Positions 1-9,618 are shown, counted from the first letter of the stretch. The stretch: 64,000 nucleotides of DNA from an uncultured Flavobacteriaceae bacterium (GCA_937944485.1 CALDYU010000001.1:1-64000), one strand, 5' to 3'. Notes: generated by a model from the sequence alone, not told the origin. Translations and numbers: made by a program.

Positions 1-3000
1 TGCCGTGATAGCTACCGTACCAGCTGCTAAGGCTGTGACTAGTCCATTAGCATCGACTGTAGCAAGTGTCGTATCTGCACTTGACCAGGTTAGCTCTTGA
101 TTATCAGCATCACTGGGCTCAATACTAGCAGTAATACTACTAGTCTCACCTACTTCTAAATTCAAAGTTGTAGGACTTACTGTTATACCCGTGACGGCTG
201 TCGCCGGAAGCTCAACCTCTAAGAAATCAATATCAACTCCACCAAAATTAGAAGCAGTAGTAACTCTAATAGTATTTAAACCTTCAACTAAATCAATATT
301 GTCTAATTGTATGGATTGCCAACTAAAACAATTCGCTGAGGAATTAAACTCAATTTCACCCAAATTATTCCCGTTTACTACCAAATTTGCCTGTCTTTTA
401 AATACAAAGCCACTATTATAAACAATGGTCAGAGAACCTGTTACTGCTTCGCTACTATTAAATTGCCATTCACCAAAGCTATTATTGGCACTTAAATCTA
501 AAAAGCCAGTCCCCTGAAATCCGGGAAGATAATTCCCAACGTTTCCATCAACTACCTGATCAAAGTCTTCCCCTTCCAAAGTAATCAAACGATCATTATC
601 AGGACTGCCTTCATCGCCAGTAACGATAAGTGTCTGGCCTTGAGAAACCGTCGCCATACCTTGATGAATTGCCTTAGCGTAAACACAATAATTATTGGCT
701 GCATCAGGGATGAAATTCAAGTTATACGGTGAAGTCGAAGATCGACCAATTTCAACATCATCAACATAATAGATGACTTCTTCGATACTGAGTATATTGG
801 TTGAAACCGATAATACTACTGATTCCTCAACAGTCGCAGTCGTCGGCACCTGAAGTTCAAAATTGATTCCTTCTGAAGCTGCAGCCTCTGTTCCATCTAA
901 TTGCAGCAGATAGGCTTCTAATAATTCCAAATCGTTCTGAGACAAGCTCGCTGCTATCGCATGCCGTTCAACAGCATCTTTTACTGTAGCCGCACTACCA
1001 TCATGAAGATAGGGTGCAGTAGCCCATACATCTCTTAAGGTAGGAACATCAATACCTTGCAGCGCCCTGCCCAAACGCTTACCACTACTTGCTTCAACAG
1101 TGCCAATATCGTATAAAAGCCCTTTAGAAGAATTTGTAAATGCCTCACCACTATGGCAATTCGCACATTTTAAGTCATTAAACAAGGCTTTTCCTTGAAG
1201 AGCCGTCGCCGTCATTGTCCCGTTTTCATTTTTATTAGGACTTTCATCAAAACTATTCAATGATTCAATATAAGCATTAAGGGCATCAAGCTCAGGAGAT
1301 CTACCTTCTTTAGTTCCCCCCAGTGGGTTCTCACGGTTTTCAGAGAAAAAGTCTTGATCAGTCATAAAACCTGTTCCACCAAATGCAAATCGAATATCAT
1401 TCTCAAAGTCATGAATTTCATCAAAATTTCCACTCCAATGCACGTTTCCATGATCGTTACCCGCTCGCCCCCTTAGAGAAATTGTATTCCGGAGGCCTTC
1501 TCCACGCTGCGTAAAGTCCCAAGTCTGACCATCATCGGTACCATCTATATGACAAGAAGCACAGCTAATATAACCGCCATCCGAATTTTCCTGTTGCGTC
1601 ATTCTGCTATCACGAGCATCATAAAACATCTGTTTTCCCTGTAACACTTGATTACTTAAAAGTTCACTGGACACCGTACCAACCTCTGATAATAAAGGTA
1701 AGACTCGATTTCCTGACGTAATCAAATCATTCGCGTCAAAAACATGAATGCTCCTACTTAAAAAGTTCTTGACGAAAAGGCGGTTGTTTGTAGGATCAAT
1801 TATAATACCTGATGGTGCAAATCCCACATCTCGCCTTAACACCTCAAGACCATTGTTGGCATCAAGAACTACGATACGGTTATTTGCGAGCATGGTGACA
1901 AAAACATAATTACCTAAAGGACTTATAGTAATTCCTGTGGGTAAACTATGATTATCAATATCTACACGATCTATTGTTCTCTCTTGTCCTGATCCGATTG
2001 AAAAGTTTGAAACCATAGCTCTGATCGTTGTGGCAAAATTCAAATTCTGCCCAGATCGAAATGCTCCAGTCAAAGTATTGTCCTTTTTAGCCGTAAACCA
2101 AGCTTTATCACTTTCTGGTTGTATTGCTATTCCCCCCAGGTAATTGGCAATTCCTTTTGCCTCAGTACTCGTATTTGAAGAAAAAGTATCTGCCTGGATA
2201 TTCACACTTGAATTAAGTTCGAAATCAGTTAGGTTAATCTTCGCGATCTTTCCTTGATTATTTTCTGTTACAAACTGAGTTACAAATAACTGCGATCCAT
2301 CTGCAGTAATAGCCAAGGCCCTAGGTTTAGCAAATACTGATAGTTCGTCTACTACGGTTTGGTTCGTCGCACTAATTTTTAACACTTTATTTGAAGCAAA
2401 CAAACTTATATAAAGAAATTCACCTTCAGGATCGTTTACGACACCATAAGGTTGTGACCCTCTACCAACGTTTATCGTATTCAGTAGGGTGCCTCCAGGA
2501 TTTAGAATTTGAACTACACCCGCATCTCTACAAGTTATCCAAATATTTCCTTGAGAATCTTTAGCAATACTGACGGGGTCAGCAGCAACTGTATACTCAT
2601 TAATAAGTGCAAAGGTATCAGCGTTAAGAACACTTACGGTATTATTGTCTGGGTTCACCACCCAAACTCTTCTTGTACTCGAATCAACAATAATTGGAGA
2701 ACTTTGAGTTGGTCTAAGAGGAAGACTCGAGACAACTACTTCCGCTTGAGCCATAAAATCACCATCATTTGTAGTTACGGTAATGGTTGCTGTACCTTCG
2801 CCTATTGCAGTTACCTGCCCGTTTTCATCAACAATAGCAATACTTTCATCACTACTTGACCAAGCAACTGACGAATCGTCGGCATCAGCTGGACTTACGG
2901 TAGCTGTTAAATTTCCAGTTTCCCCTTCAAGCAATTCCAATGTTGCGGTGTTAAGGTTTACTCCCGTTACAAGAGTTGGAAGCCTTTCTACAGTTATGGT

Positions 3001-5526
3001 GCTTGTAGCCTCAAAGCTACCATTGTTCGTGGTTACTGTAATTATTGCGGAGCCCTCAGAAACTGCTGTTACCTGCCCCATTGCATCAACGGTTGCCACG
3101 CCTTCATCACTACTTGACCAAGTGACCGAAGTGTCATCTGCATTCGTCGGTTGAACATTGGCGGTCAACTGTGCACTACTACCAGCAGTTAGGTCAAGCG
3201 TAATTGGTGTTACCATTACGCCTGTCACATTTACTGGAGCCAGTATTAAATTTGTAGAAAGCACGTTACCAGGTATTACCTCAGCAGGCTCACTACCATT
3301 GCCATCGCTAGGTCTTCTCCACCCCACGGCAAGGTTATCTCCCCCACCGCGCTCTTTCATGAAAGCTTCGATATAATAGCTCAATCCTTGAACTAAGTGA
3401 ATACCTACAGATTTTTGTTCAGGAAACTTGTTCCATTCTCGTGATGCGCTCCAGTTAGGTACGTTGGCAATCATGGCAACATTAGATACATCATTGTCAG
3501 GGCTCAGATTGAGGCGAGATTCATCATCGCCGGCTACCCAAAAGTAGTAAGTACCCGTCTCAGGGGCACATAGATAACCTCTAACTCTTACGCCATAATC
3601 ATCTGCAACATTTGTCGGAATCTCAAAACTATTAAGTTCTTGTGTTGAACTTGGATTGTTGGGGTAGTTTGGCGAATTAAACAATTCTTCTAATAAAACC
3701 CCTCCAATTCCATCATATCGTTCCATCAATATCGTACCACTGGCAATACACACGCCTTCGCTTTCAACTACAGTTACTAAAGTCTGAGCAGTAAAACTAC
3801 CGTCATTAGTTGTTACCGTAATCGTTGCTGTACCTGTTCCGACAGCCGATATATTACCGTTAGTATCGACCGTAGCAATGCTAGAATCTGAACTACTCCA
3901 ACTAACAGTTTGGTCATCTGCACTTGCTGGACTAATGGTTGCCATCAAAGAATAAGTGCGCCCTATTGCCAATTCAATACTATTACGGTTTACTTCCACA
4001 CCAGTCACAGAAATAATACTTTGTACCATCCGAACCGCTTCTGCTACACTAGGAACTCCATTTTGATCTATCGCAAATAGCATGTAATAGCCAGGAGGCA
4101 TTACATTTGCATTAGGAACATTTAAGGAATAAGTGTTTCCGTTTCTAGAAAATGAAACAGGAACTCTGCGTTGTTCATTATTTACACTGTGGGTTGCCGA
4201 CGACATTCTAATGAAAGAAAATGACTCAATATCGTCGCTACTTTGTACTTGCATTGTTTGATTATACTGCGCAATTTCAGGAGCTGAAATTTCAGGTCGG
4301 TCTGCTAAGTTTCCACTAGAATCAAAAAGATAAGGCGGACTATAGATTTCGGCATCCTCATGGTTAACTGTACAGCCACCACAAAGTCCTCCTCCACCTG
4401 AAAATACACGGCCGTCCATCATTAAGACTGATACACTGTGATAGTTACGGGGAACTTGCATACCTGCCACTGTTCTCCACATATTAGTCTGAGGATTCCA
4501 AATCTCCGCATTCAATCGAGATCCGCCATCGAAAAATACACGAGCTGTACTAAGCCCCCCTACGATTAAAACCTCTCCATTAGGCAATACTACGCTATTA
4601 TGATGGGTTCTTGTAAAAGCCACATCATTCGCAGTTCTTGTAACTGTTACATTACTCTCGTTATTGATATCGATAACATATGACTTCTCACTTGCTGGGG
4701 CTCCTTCCCCATAGTTAATAGCACCACCAACTTTTAATATTTTACCGATGTCATACATCACCGTAGTACCAGAGATAGAGTATAGGTCATCTGATCTTTT
4801 TCCTGCAAAAGTGAAGGAACCATTTCCATTAACATCAAGCCAATGCATATCTTCACTCGGCCCTGCATGGAATACTTTACCATTAGGTGCACTCCAGACC
4901 CAAGCATGGTCCGCTGGTCTACTATGACCCCCTGCTAAATCATTATTGTTGAACAAAACTTCCATTGGAATACCTGGCAAGCTCTTCCACCCATTCTCAA
5001 GGGTCCATATTTCTCCCATCTTTCCAGTACGTCCTCCATCCCATTGTCCTCCTATAGTAAACACTCCTCCATTGGCTAGTGTAACATTTCCCTGATACGC
5101 CCGTGCCACATTCATATTGTTGGATGGCGTCCAGGTCTCAGTCTGAGGATCATATAATGTCGTTCTAGGGGCAGAACCACCACCAGCTACCAGTATTCTT
5201 CCGTCCGCAAGGTTATTAATTCCCGAACAGAACATATTATGATTATTATCAGTGATTTTCAAACCCAGAGGTTGCCCATTTACGCCTAGATTTGGATCAA
5301 ATATTTCGGTATAGGTAAAACCGTCAGCCGCGTCAAATCGACTATCACGATAACGAGAAGACCATGTTAGAAGTCTACCATCGGGTAAATTAGCTACCGC
5401 AGAGGGGACCAGATTAAGTAGAATGGGGTCACTCCACTCTCCCACATTCTGCTGGTTTTGTGCCTTAAGATTAAAAGAAATGAGTAATAATAGTGTAACT
5501 GTAAGAGCTATGTAATTTTTTTTCAT
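1..5526 (-). CDS. Secreted multidomain galactose oxidase-like / di-heme cytochrome c peroxidase-like fusion protein (partial; C-terminus beyond left edge)
   Basis: Minus frame reads from ATG (5526-5524) to window base 1 with no stop in the lines checked. Starts MKKNYIALTVTLLLLISFNLKAQ (signal peptide). Contains MFCSG, VARAYQGN, FTIGGQWDGG, NYHSVSVLMMDGRVFSGGGGLCGGCTVNH and SATHSVNNEQRR (galactose oxidase motifs), Big2 repeats, a PA14-like region, a YVTN/YncE-like propeller, CASCH and CANCH heme motifs, and PTLRDVWATAPYLHDGSAATVKDAVERH. Absent from the ORF track because it is not closed in the window. Confidence 0.93.
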   Translation of the reverse strand, partial: MKKNYIALTVTLLLLISFNLKAQNQQNVGEWSDPILLNLVPSAVANLPDGRLLTWSSRYRDSRFDAADGFTYTEIFDPNLGVNGQPLGLKITDNNHNMFCSGINNLADGRILVAGGGSAPRTTLYDPQTETWTPSNNMNVARAYQGNVTLANGGVFTIGGQWDGGRTGKMGEIWTLENGWKSLPGIPMEVLFNNNDLAGGHSRPADHAWVWSAPNGKVFHAGPSEDMHWLDVNGNGSFTFAGKRSDDLYSISGTTVMYDIGKILKVGGAINYGEGAPASEKSYVIDINNESNVTVTRTANDVAFTRTHHNSVVLPNGEVLIVGGLSTARVFFDGGSRLNAEIWNPQTNMWRTVAGMQVPRNYHSVSVLMMDGRVFSGGGGLCGGCTVNHEDAEIYSPPYLFDSSGNLADRPEISAPEIAQYNQTMQVQSSDDIESFSFIRMSSATHSVNNEQRRVPVSFSRNGNTYSLNVPNANVMPPGYYMLFAIDQNGVPSVAEAVRMVQSIISVTGVEVNRNSIELAIGRTYSLMATISPASADDQTVSWSSSDSSIATVDTNGNISAVGTGTATITVTTNDGSFTAQTLVTVVESEGVCIASGTILMERYDGIGGVLLEELFNSPNYPNNPSSTQELNSFEIPTNVADDYGVRVRGYLCAPETGTYYFWVAGDDESRLNLSPDNDVSNVAMIANVPNWSASREWNKFPEQKSVGIHLVQGLSYYIEAFMKERGGGDNLAVGWRRPSDGNGSEPAEVIPGNVLSTNLILAPVNVTGVMVTPITLDLTAGSSAQLTANVQPTNADDTSVTWSSSDEGVATVDAMGQVTAVSEGSAIITVTTNNGSFEATSTITVERLPTLVTGVNLNTATLELLEGETGNLTATVSPADADDSSVAWSSSDESIAIVDENGQVTAIGEGTATITVTTNDGDFMAQAEVVVSSLPLRPTQSSPIIVDSSTRRVWVVNPDNNTVSVLNADTFALINEYTVAADPVSIAKDSQGNIWITCRDAGVVQILNPGGTLLNTINVGRGSQPYGVVNDPEGEFLYISLFASNKVLKISATNQTVVDELSVFAKPRALAITADGSQLFVTQFVTENNQGKIAKINLTDFELNSSVNIQADTFSSNTSTEAKGIANYLGGIAIQPESDKAWFTAKKDNTLTGAFRSGQNLNFATTIRAMVSNFSIGSGQERTIDRVDIDNHSLPTGITISPLGNYVFVTMLANNRIVVLDANNGLEVLRRDVGFAPSGIIIDPTNNRLFVKNFLSRSIHVFDANDLITSGNRVLPLLSEVGTVSSELLSNQVLQGKQMFYDARDSRMTQQENSDGGYISCASCHIDGTDDGQTWDFTQRGEGLRNTISLRGRAGNDHGNVHWSGNFDEIHDFENDIRFAFGGTGFMTDQDFFSENRENPLGGTKEGRSPELDALNAYIESLNSFDESPNKNENGTMTATALQGKALFNDLKCANCHSGEAFTNSSKGLLYDIGTVEASSGKRLGRALQGIDVPTLRDVWATAPYLHDGSAATVKDAVERHAIAASLSQNDLELLEAYLLQLDGTEAAASEGINFELQVPTTATVEESVVLSVSTNILSIEEVIYYVDDVEIGRSSTSPYNLNFIPDAANNYCVYAKAIHQGMATVSQGQTLIVTGDEGSPDNDRLITLEGEDFDQVVDGNVGNYLPGFQGTGFLDLSANNSFGEWQFNSSEAVTGSLTIVYNSGFVFKRQANLVVNGNNLGEIEFNSSANCFSWQSIQLDNIDLVEGLNTIRVTTASNFGGVDIDFLEVELPATAVTGITVSPTTLNLEVGETSSITASIEPSDADNQELTWSSADTTLATVDANGLVTALAAGTVAITA
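900..1690 (-). other. Di-heme cytochrome c peroxidase / MauG-like domain
   Basis: Two CXXCH motifs: CASCH at 1549-1563 and CANCH at 1153-1167; family-typical RDVWATAPYLHDGSAATVKDAVERH between them and the domain end. Confidence 0.88.
2743..3258 (-). repeat. Tandem Big2 (bacterial Ig-like) domain repeats, about 258 bp period
   Basis: Two adjacent copies of VTGV...A..DDSSV.WSSSDE.(S/G)(I/V)A.VD..GQVTA..EG.A.ITVTTN.G; ttcatcactacttgaccaag at 2845 and again at 3103 (258 bp apart). Further single copies near 3770-4015 and 1-210. Confidence 0.85.
4025..5460 (-). other. Galactose oxidase domain (kelch propeller plus C-terminal DUF1929-like domain)
   Basis: By-eye correspondence with fungal galactose oxidase: Cys at 5227-5229, Tyr at 5095-5097, Trp at 5041-5043, Tyr-His at 4438-4443, His at 4189-4191; ends PPGYYMLFAIDQNGVPSVAEAVRM. 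Confidence 0.88.
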
Positions 5527-5929
5527 GTATAATTTGACTTAGGTTCCCCTTTAACTTGTTAAAGGAAAAAAATCGAATAAGGCTTCAGAAATGAATTAGT
5601 TGAAATGATGATTTATTCGATAAAGGTTTCTTTGGCAAGAAAAATCCTTCAAAAAAAAACAAGTTCAAAAGACAAAATCTACCTCAAATAAGCTCCAAAA
5701 AAAGGTGGGTCCGGATGTGGTTCATTGCGGTTTCAGAAAAAACTGGTTCTATTTCCTTATTCGATATTAATAACATACTTTCAAACCATTGGATTTATGG
5801 TAGTAAAAAGCCAAAAAATAATTCATGAAATGGAGGCTTGCATTTTAATTAAAAAAACAATAAAAGAGGCTTTTTTTAGTTTTGCTAATTAACTTCTAGG
5901 CCATACTCGAAAGTCTTGACCACAAAACC

Positions 5930-8900
5930 ATGATTACAAGAATTACCAGTTTTCTGATAGATAACAAGATCTTAACTTCAGTAGGTCTATTATTCGTTAT
6001 CGCATTGGGTTTTATTACTGCTCCATTTGATCTTGGCGGCGACTTTTTGCCGAAAAACCCTGTGGCAGTGGATGCCATACCCAACATTGGAGAAAACCAA
6101 CAAATTGTTTTCACAGAATGGAATGGTCAATCTCCACAAGATATAGAAGACCAAATCACTTATCCCCTAACGTCAAATTTATTAGGAATACCAGGGGTTA
6201 AATCTATTCGAAGTAATTCCATGTTCGGATTTTCTAGCATTTACATCATTTTCGAAGACGATGTTGAGTTTTACTGGTCAAGGGCAAGGGTTCTCGAAAA
6301 ACTAAATTCATTATCTAAGCAACTTCTACCTAACGGAGTGCAACCTAAGTTAGGGCCAGATGCAACAGCATTAGGGCAACTATATTGGTACACCTTAGAA
6401 GGGCGCGATAGTCTGGGCAATGTTACAGGAGGATGGGATTTACCAGAACTGAGAGGCATACAAGATTTCTATGTGAAAAATGCACTTTCAGCTACAAGTG
6501 GTGTCGCAGAAGTGGCATCGGTGGGTGGTTTTGTAAAGGAATATCAAATTGATGTTAAACCTGAATTACTTAAGCAATATGGCATTTCACTACACCAAGT
6601 TGTAGATGCAATCAAAAGTACAAATAGAGATGTTGGAGCCCAGACCCTAGAAATTAATCAAGCAGAGTATTTCGTAAGAGGCTTGGGGTATATAAAATCT
6701 ATTGAAGATATTGAGCGCACCAGTATTGTAGCCACAAACAATACCCCAATAATTGTGGGCGATGTTGCCCAAGTATTTATGGGGCCAGCGGAACGCCGAG
6801 GAATATTAGATAAAGGCGGCGCCGAGGTGGTTGGTGGTGTGGTTACCGCACGTTTCGGGGCTAATCCCATGGAAGTTATTGAAAATCTTAAAAAGTCAAT
6901 AGAAGAAACGAGTACAGGTTTACCGAAAAAAACACTTAAAGATGGCAGAACCTCTCAACTGACCATTGTTCCATTTTATGACCGTTCTGAACTGATAAGT
7001 GAATCGTTGACTACTTTAGGAAATGCTTTAGCCTATGAAATTTTAATTGCAATTTTCGTGGTTTTGGTCATGCTTAGAAGCATAAAAGTGTCCTTTCTTG
7101 TTTCCGGACTAATGCCTATGGCGGTGTTGATGGTATTTCTTGCCATGAAGTTTTTTGAGGTTGATGCCAATATCGTAGCCCTTTCGGGTATCGCAATTGC
7201 TATCGGTACTGTTGTTGATTTAGGCATTATACTTACAGAAAATATTGTAAGGCATCAACAAGAATTTCCTGAGAAATTGCTGAAAGCAAATGTAAAGAGT
7301 GGTGCTAAAGAAGTTTCAGGAGCCATCCTCACAGCAGGTTTAACTACTATTTTGAGTTTTATTCCTGTATTTACCCTAACTGGTGCTGAAGGAAAACTCT
7401 TCTTTCCATTAGCTTTCACAAAAACTGTCGCGCTTATTGCTGCTATAGGGCTAACACTATTTGTTATTCCGCCACTAGCAGTTATTTTGTTTGATCGTCG
7501 TAAAACAAATTCAATGCCCACAATTGGTGCCATATGCTTTTTATTAATAGGGATATTAGTCTGTTTTTATGGATTTTATATAGGCATCTTTTTGGTATTG
7601 CTAGGATTGCTTCAATTGCTTTTTCTTTATGATAAAATAGGTGCTAGACAGAAAAAATGGATAACCTTAATTTTAGCACTGGGCGTTATAGTTTTATTAT
7701 TATCCTACTATTGGCAACCCTTGGGTCTGGGCAGCCATTGGCTTACCAATGGCCTATTTATTATCTTACTTTTAGCCTTTGTTTTAATCCCATTACATTA
7801 TTTCATAAAGCGATATGAAGATATACTAAGATGGGTGCTGCTCAATAAATGGAAGAGTATTGCTGCTCCTATTTTGTTTGTGTTTTTAGGAATTGCAATA
7901 CTATTATCATTAGGCAAAGAGTTTATGCCCACTTTAGATGAAGGAGATTTTGTGCTCATGCCTACGTCGCTTCCACAGGCTGGAGTTGCACAAAATTCTA
8001 GAGTTCTTAAAAAATTAGATCTTGCTGTAGCTTCATTGCCAGAAGTTGAATATGTAGTTGGAAAAGCTGGTCGTGTTGAATCTGCTTTAGACCCTGCGCC
8101 GCTATCCATGTATGAAAACCTAATCTCGTATAAATCAGAATACATTCTCAATGAAAAGGGGGACCCCATACGATTTGAAACTAATGAGAAAGGTAATTTT
8201 AAGTTGCGTTCAGGCGGATTTATTGCAGCAGGAAATCACGTTAAACGCCAGCAACTGGTAGAAGATAGTAGTGGCGAATATTATAGAAATTGGAGAACTC
8301 ACATTAATAACGAGGGGGATATTTGGGACGAGATAGTGCAAAGCACTAGATTGCCTGGTGTTACATCGGCACCACAATTACAACCTATTGAAACGAGGTT
8401 GGTGATGCTCCAGACGGGAATGCGATCTAATCTCGGAATAAAGGTAAAAGGACAAAATTTAGAGGCCCTAGAAGCCTTTTCCCTAGTATTGGAAGAAGAA
8501 GTCAAAAAAGTGAATGGAATACGTAAGTCATCGGTATTTGCTGATAGAATAGTAGGAAAACCCTATTTGTTGATTGATATTGACCGAAGTAAAATTTCTA
8601 GGTACGGTCTACGTATAGAAGCAATACAACAAACTTTAGAAGTTGCCATAGGTGGAAAAGTTGTAGGGCAGAGCATTGAAGGCAGGGAACGCTATTCAAT
8701 ACGTATTCGTTACCCACGTGAGTTGAGAGGAACCCCCGAAGCATTAAAGAATATCTATGTCGATTTACCTCATGGTGGAACCTTGCCGCTATCAGAATTT
8801 GTTGAAATAAATTATAAACAAGGTCCTCAAAGTATTAAGAGTGAGGATGGTTTCTTAGTAAGCTACGTTATTTTCGATAAGGTTAAAAGTATTTCTGAGG

Positions 8901-9610
8901 TAGCCCTAGTAGAAAGAGTAAAAAAAGTACTTTCTGATAAAATTGATTCGGGAGAAGTTGTAGTTCCTCAAGGTGTGAACTACGTGTTTAGTGGAACATT
9001 TGAAAACCATGTCCATGCCCAAAAAACTTTAGGTTTTGTTATACCCTTGGTGCTTATTATCATTTTATTATTGCTATATCTCCAATTCCGTTCACTATCA
9101 GTTTCATTGATGGTATTTTCTGGTATTGCAGTGGCTTTTTCGGGTGGATTTATTATGATCTGGCTTTATGGTCAACCTTGGTTTATGAATATGGATATAG
9201 GATTCGGGAATTTTAGAGAGCTCTTTAATATGCAAACCGTACATCTCAGTGTTGCAGTATGGGTTGGTTTTATTGCTTTATTTGGCATCGCAACAGATGA
9301 TGGTGTGGTTATGGCTACTTACCTTAAGCAATCATTTAACGATCATAAAACAAATGATGTTTCGGCGATAAGAGAAGCGGTCATTCTAGCTGGTAAAAAA
9401 AGAATAAGACCCTGTTTAATAACTACGGCGACAACCCTTCTGGCGCTCTTGCCCATTTTAATGTCGTCAGGAAAAGGCAGTAATATTATGATTCCCATGG
9501 CCATTCCAGCTTTTGGAGGGATGTTAATGGCATTAATTACGCTATTCGTCGTGCCTTTGCTCTTTTGTTGGAAAAAAGAAATAATTTTGAAAAAGCAATC
9601 CACTAATTAA
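5930..9610 (+). CDS. cusA: CusA/CzcA family heavy-metal efflux RND transporter permease
   Basis: 1226 aa; ENQQIVFTEWNGQSPQDIEDQITYPLTSNLLGIPGVKSIRSNS, GTVVDLGIILTENIVRH and the GIATDDGVVMATYL region are typical of HME-RND permeases. Confidence 0.93.
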   Translation: MITRITSFLIDNKILTSVGLLFVIALGFITAPFDLGGDFLPKNPVAVDAIPNIGENQQIVFTEWNGQSPQDIEDQITYPLTSNLLGIPGVKSIRSNSMFGFSSIYIIFEDDVEFYWSRARVLEKLNSLSKQLLPNGVQPKLGPDATALGQLYWYTLEGRDSLGNVTGGWDLPELRGIQDFYVKNALSATSGVAEVASVGGFVKEYQIDVKPELLKQYGISLHQVVDAIKSTNRDVGAQTLEINQAEYFVRGLGYIKSIEDIERTSIVATNNTPIIVGDVAQVFMGPAERRGILDKGGAEVVGGVVTARFGANPMEVIENLKKSIEETSTGLPKKTLKDGRTSQLTIVPFYDRSELISESLTTLGNALAYEILIAIFVVLVMLRSIKVSFLVSGLMPMAVLMVFLAMKFFEVDANIVALSGIAIAIGTVVDLGIILTENIVRHQQEFPEKLLKANVKSGAKEVSGAILTAGLTTILSFIPVFTLTGAEGKLFFPLAFTKTVALIAAIGLTLFVIPPLAVILFDRRKTNSMPTIGAICFLLIGILVCFYGFYIGIFLVLLGLLQLLFLYDKIGARQKKWITLILALGVIVLLLSYYWQPLGLGSHWLTNGLFIILLLAFVLIPLHYFIKRYEDILRWVLLNKWKSIAAPILFVFLGIAILLSLGKEFMPTLDEGDFVLMPTSLPQAGVAQNSRVLKKLDLAVASLPEVEYVVGKAGRVESALDPAPLSMYENLISYKSEYILNEKGDPIRFETNEKGNFKLRSGGFIAAGNHVKRQQLVEDSSGEYYRNWRTHINNEGDIWDEIVQSTRLPGVTSAPQLQPIETRLVMLQTGMRSNLGIKVKGQNLEALEAFSLVLEEEVKKVNGIRKSSVFADRIVGKPYLLIDIDRSKISRYGLRIEAIQQTLEVAIGGKVVGQSIEGRERYSIRIRYPRELRGTPEALKNIYVDLPHGGTLPLSEFVEINYKQGPQSIKSEDGFLVSYVIFDKVKSISEVALVERVKKVLSDKIDSGEVVVPQGVNYVFSGTFENHVHAQKTLGFVIPLVLIIILLLLYLQFRSLSVSLMVFSGIAVAFSGGFIMIWLYGQPWFMNMDIGFGNFRELFNMQTVHLSVAVWVGFIALFGIATDDGVVMATYLKQSFNDHKTNDVSAIREAVILAGKKRIRPCLITTATTLLALLPILMSSGKGSNIMIPMAIPAFGGMLMALITLFVVPLLFCWKKEIILKKQSTN

Positions 9611-9618
9611 TAAAAATT

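Noticed and set aside
191-3376. Plus-strand small ORFs (191-421, 2509-2859, 2783-3154, 3158-3376)
   Set aside because: Low-complexity antisense reflections of the large minus-strand fusion gene; no family motifs.
5896-9603. Minus-strand ORFs inside cusA (e.g. 5896-6114, 7255-7533, 7798-8169, 9343-9603)
   Set aside because: Antisense to a well-supported RND gene; compositionally artefactual.
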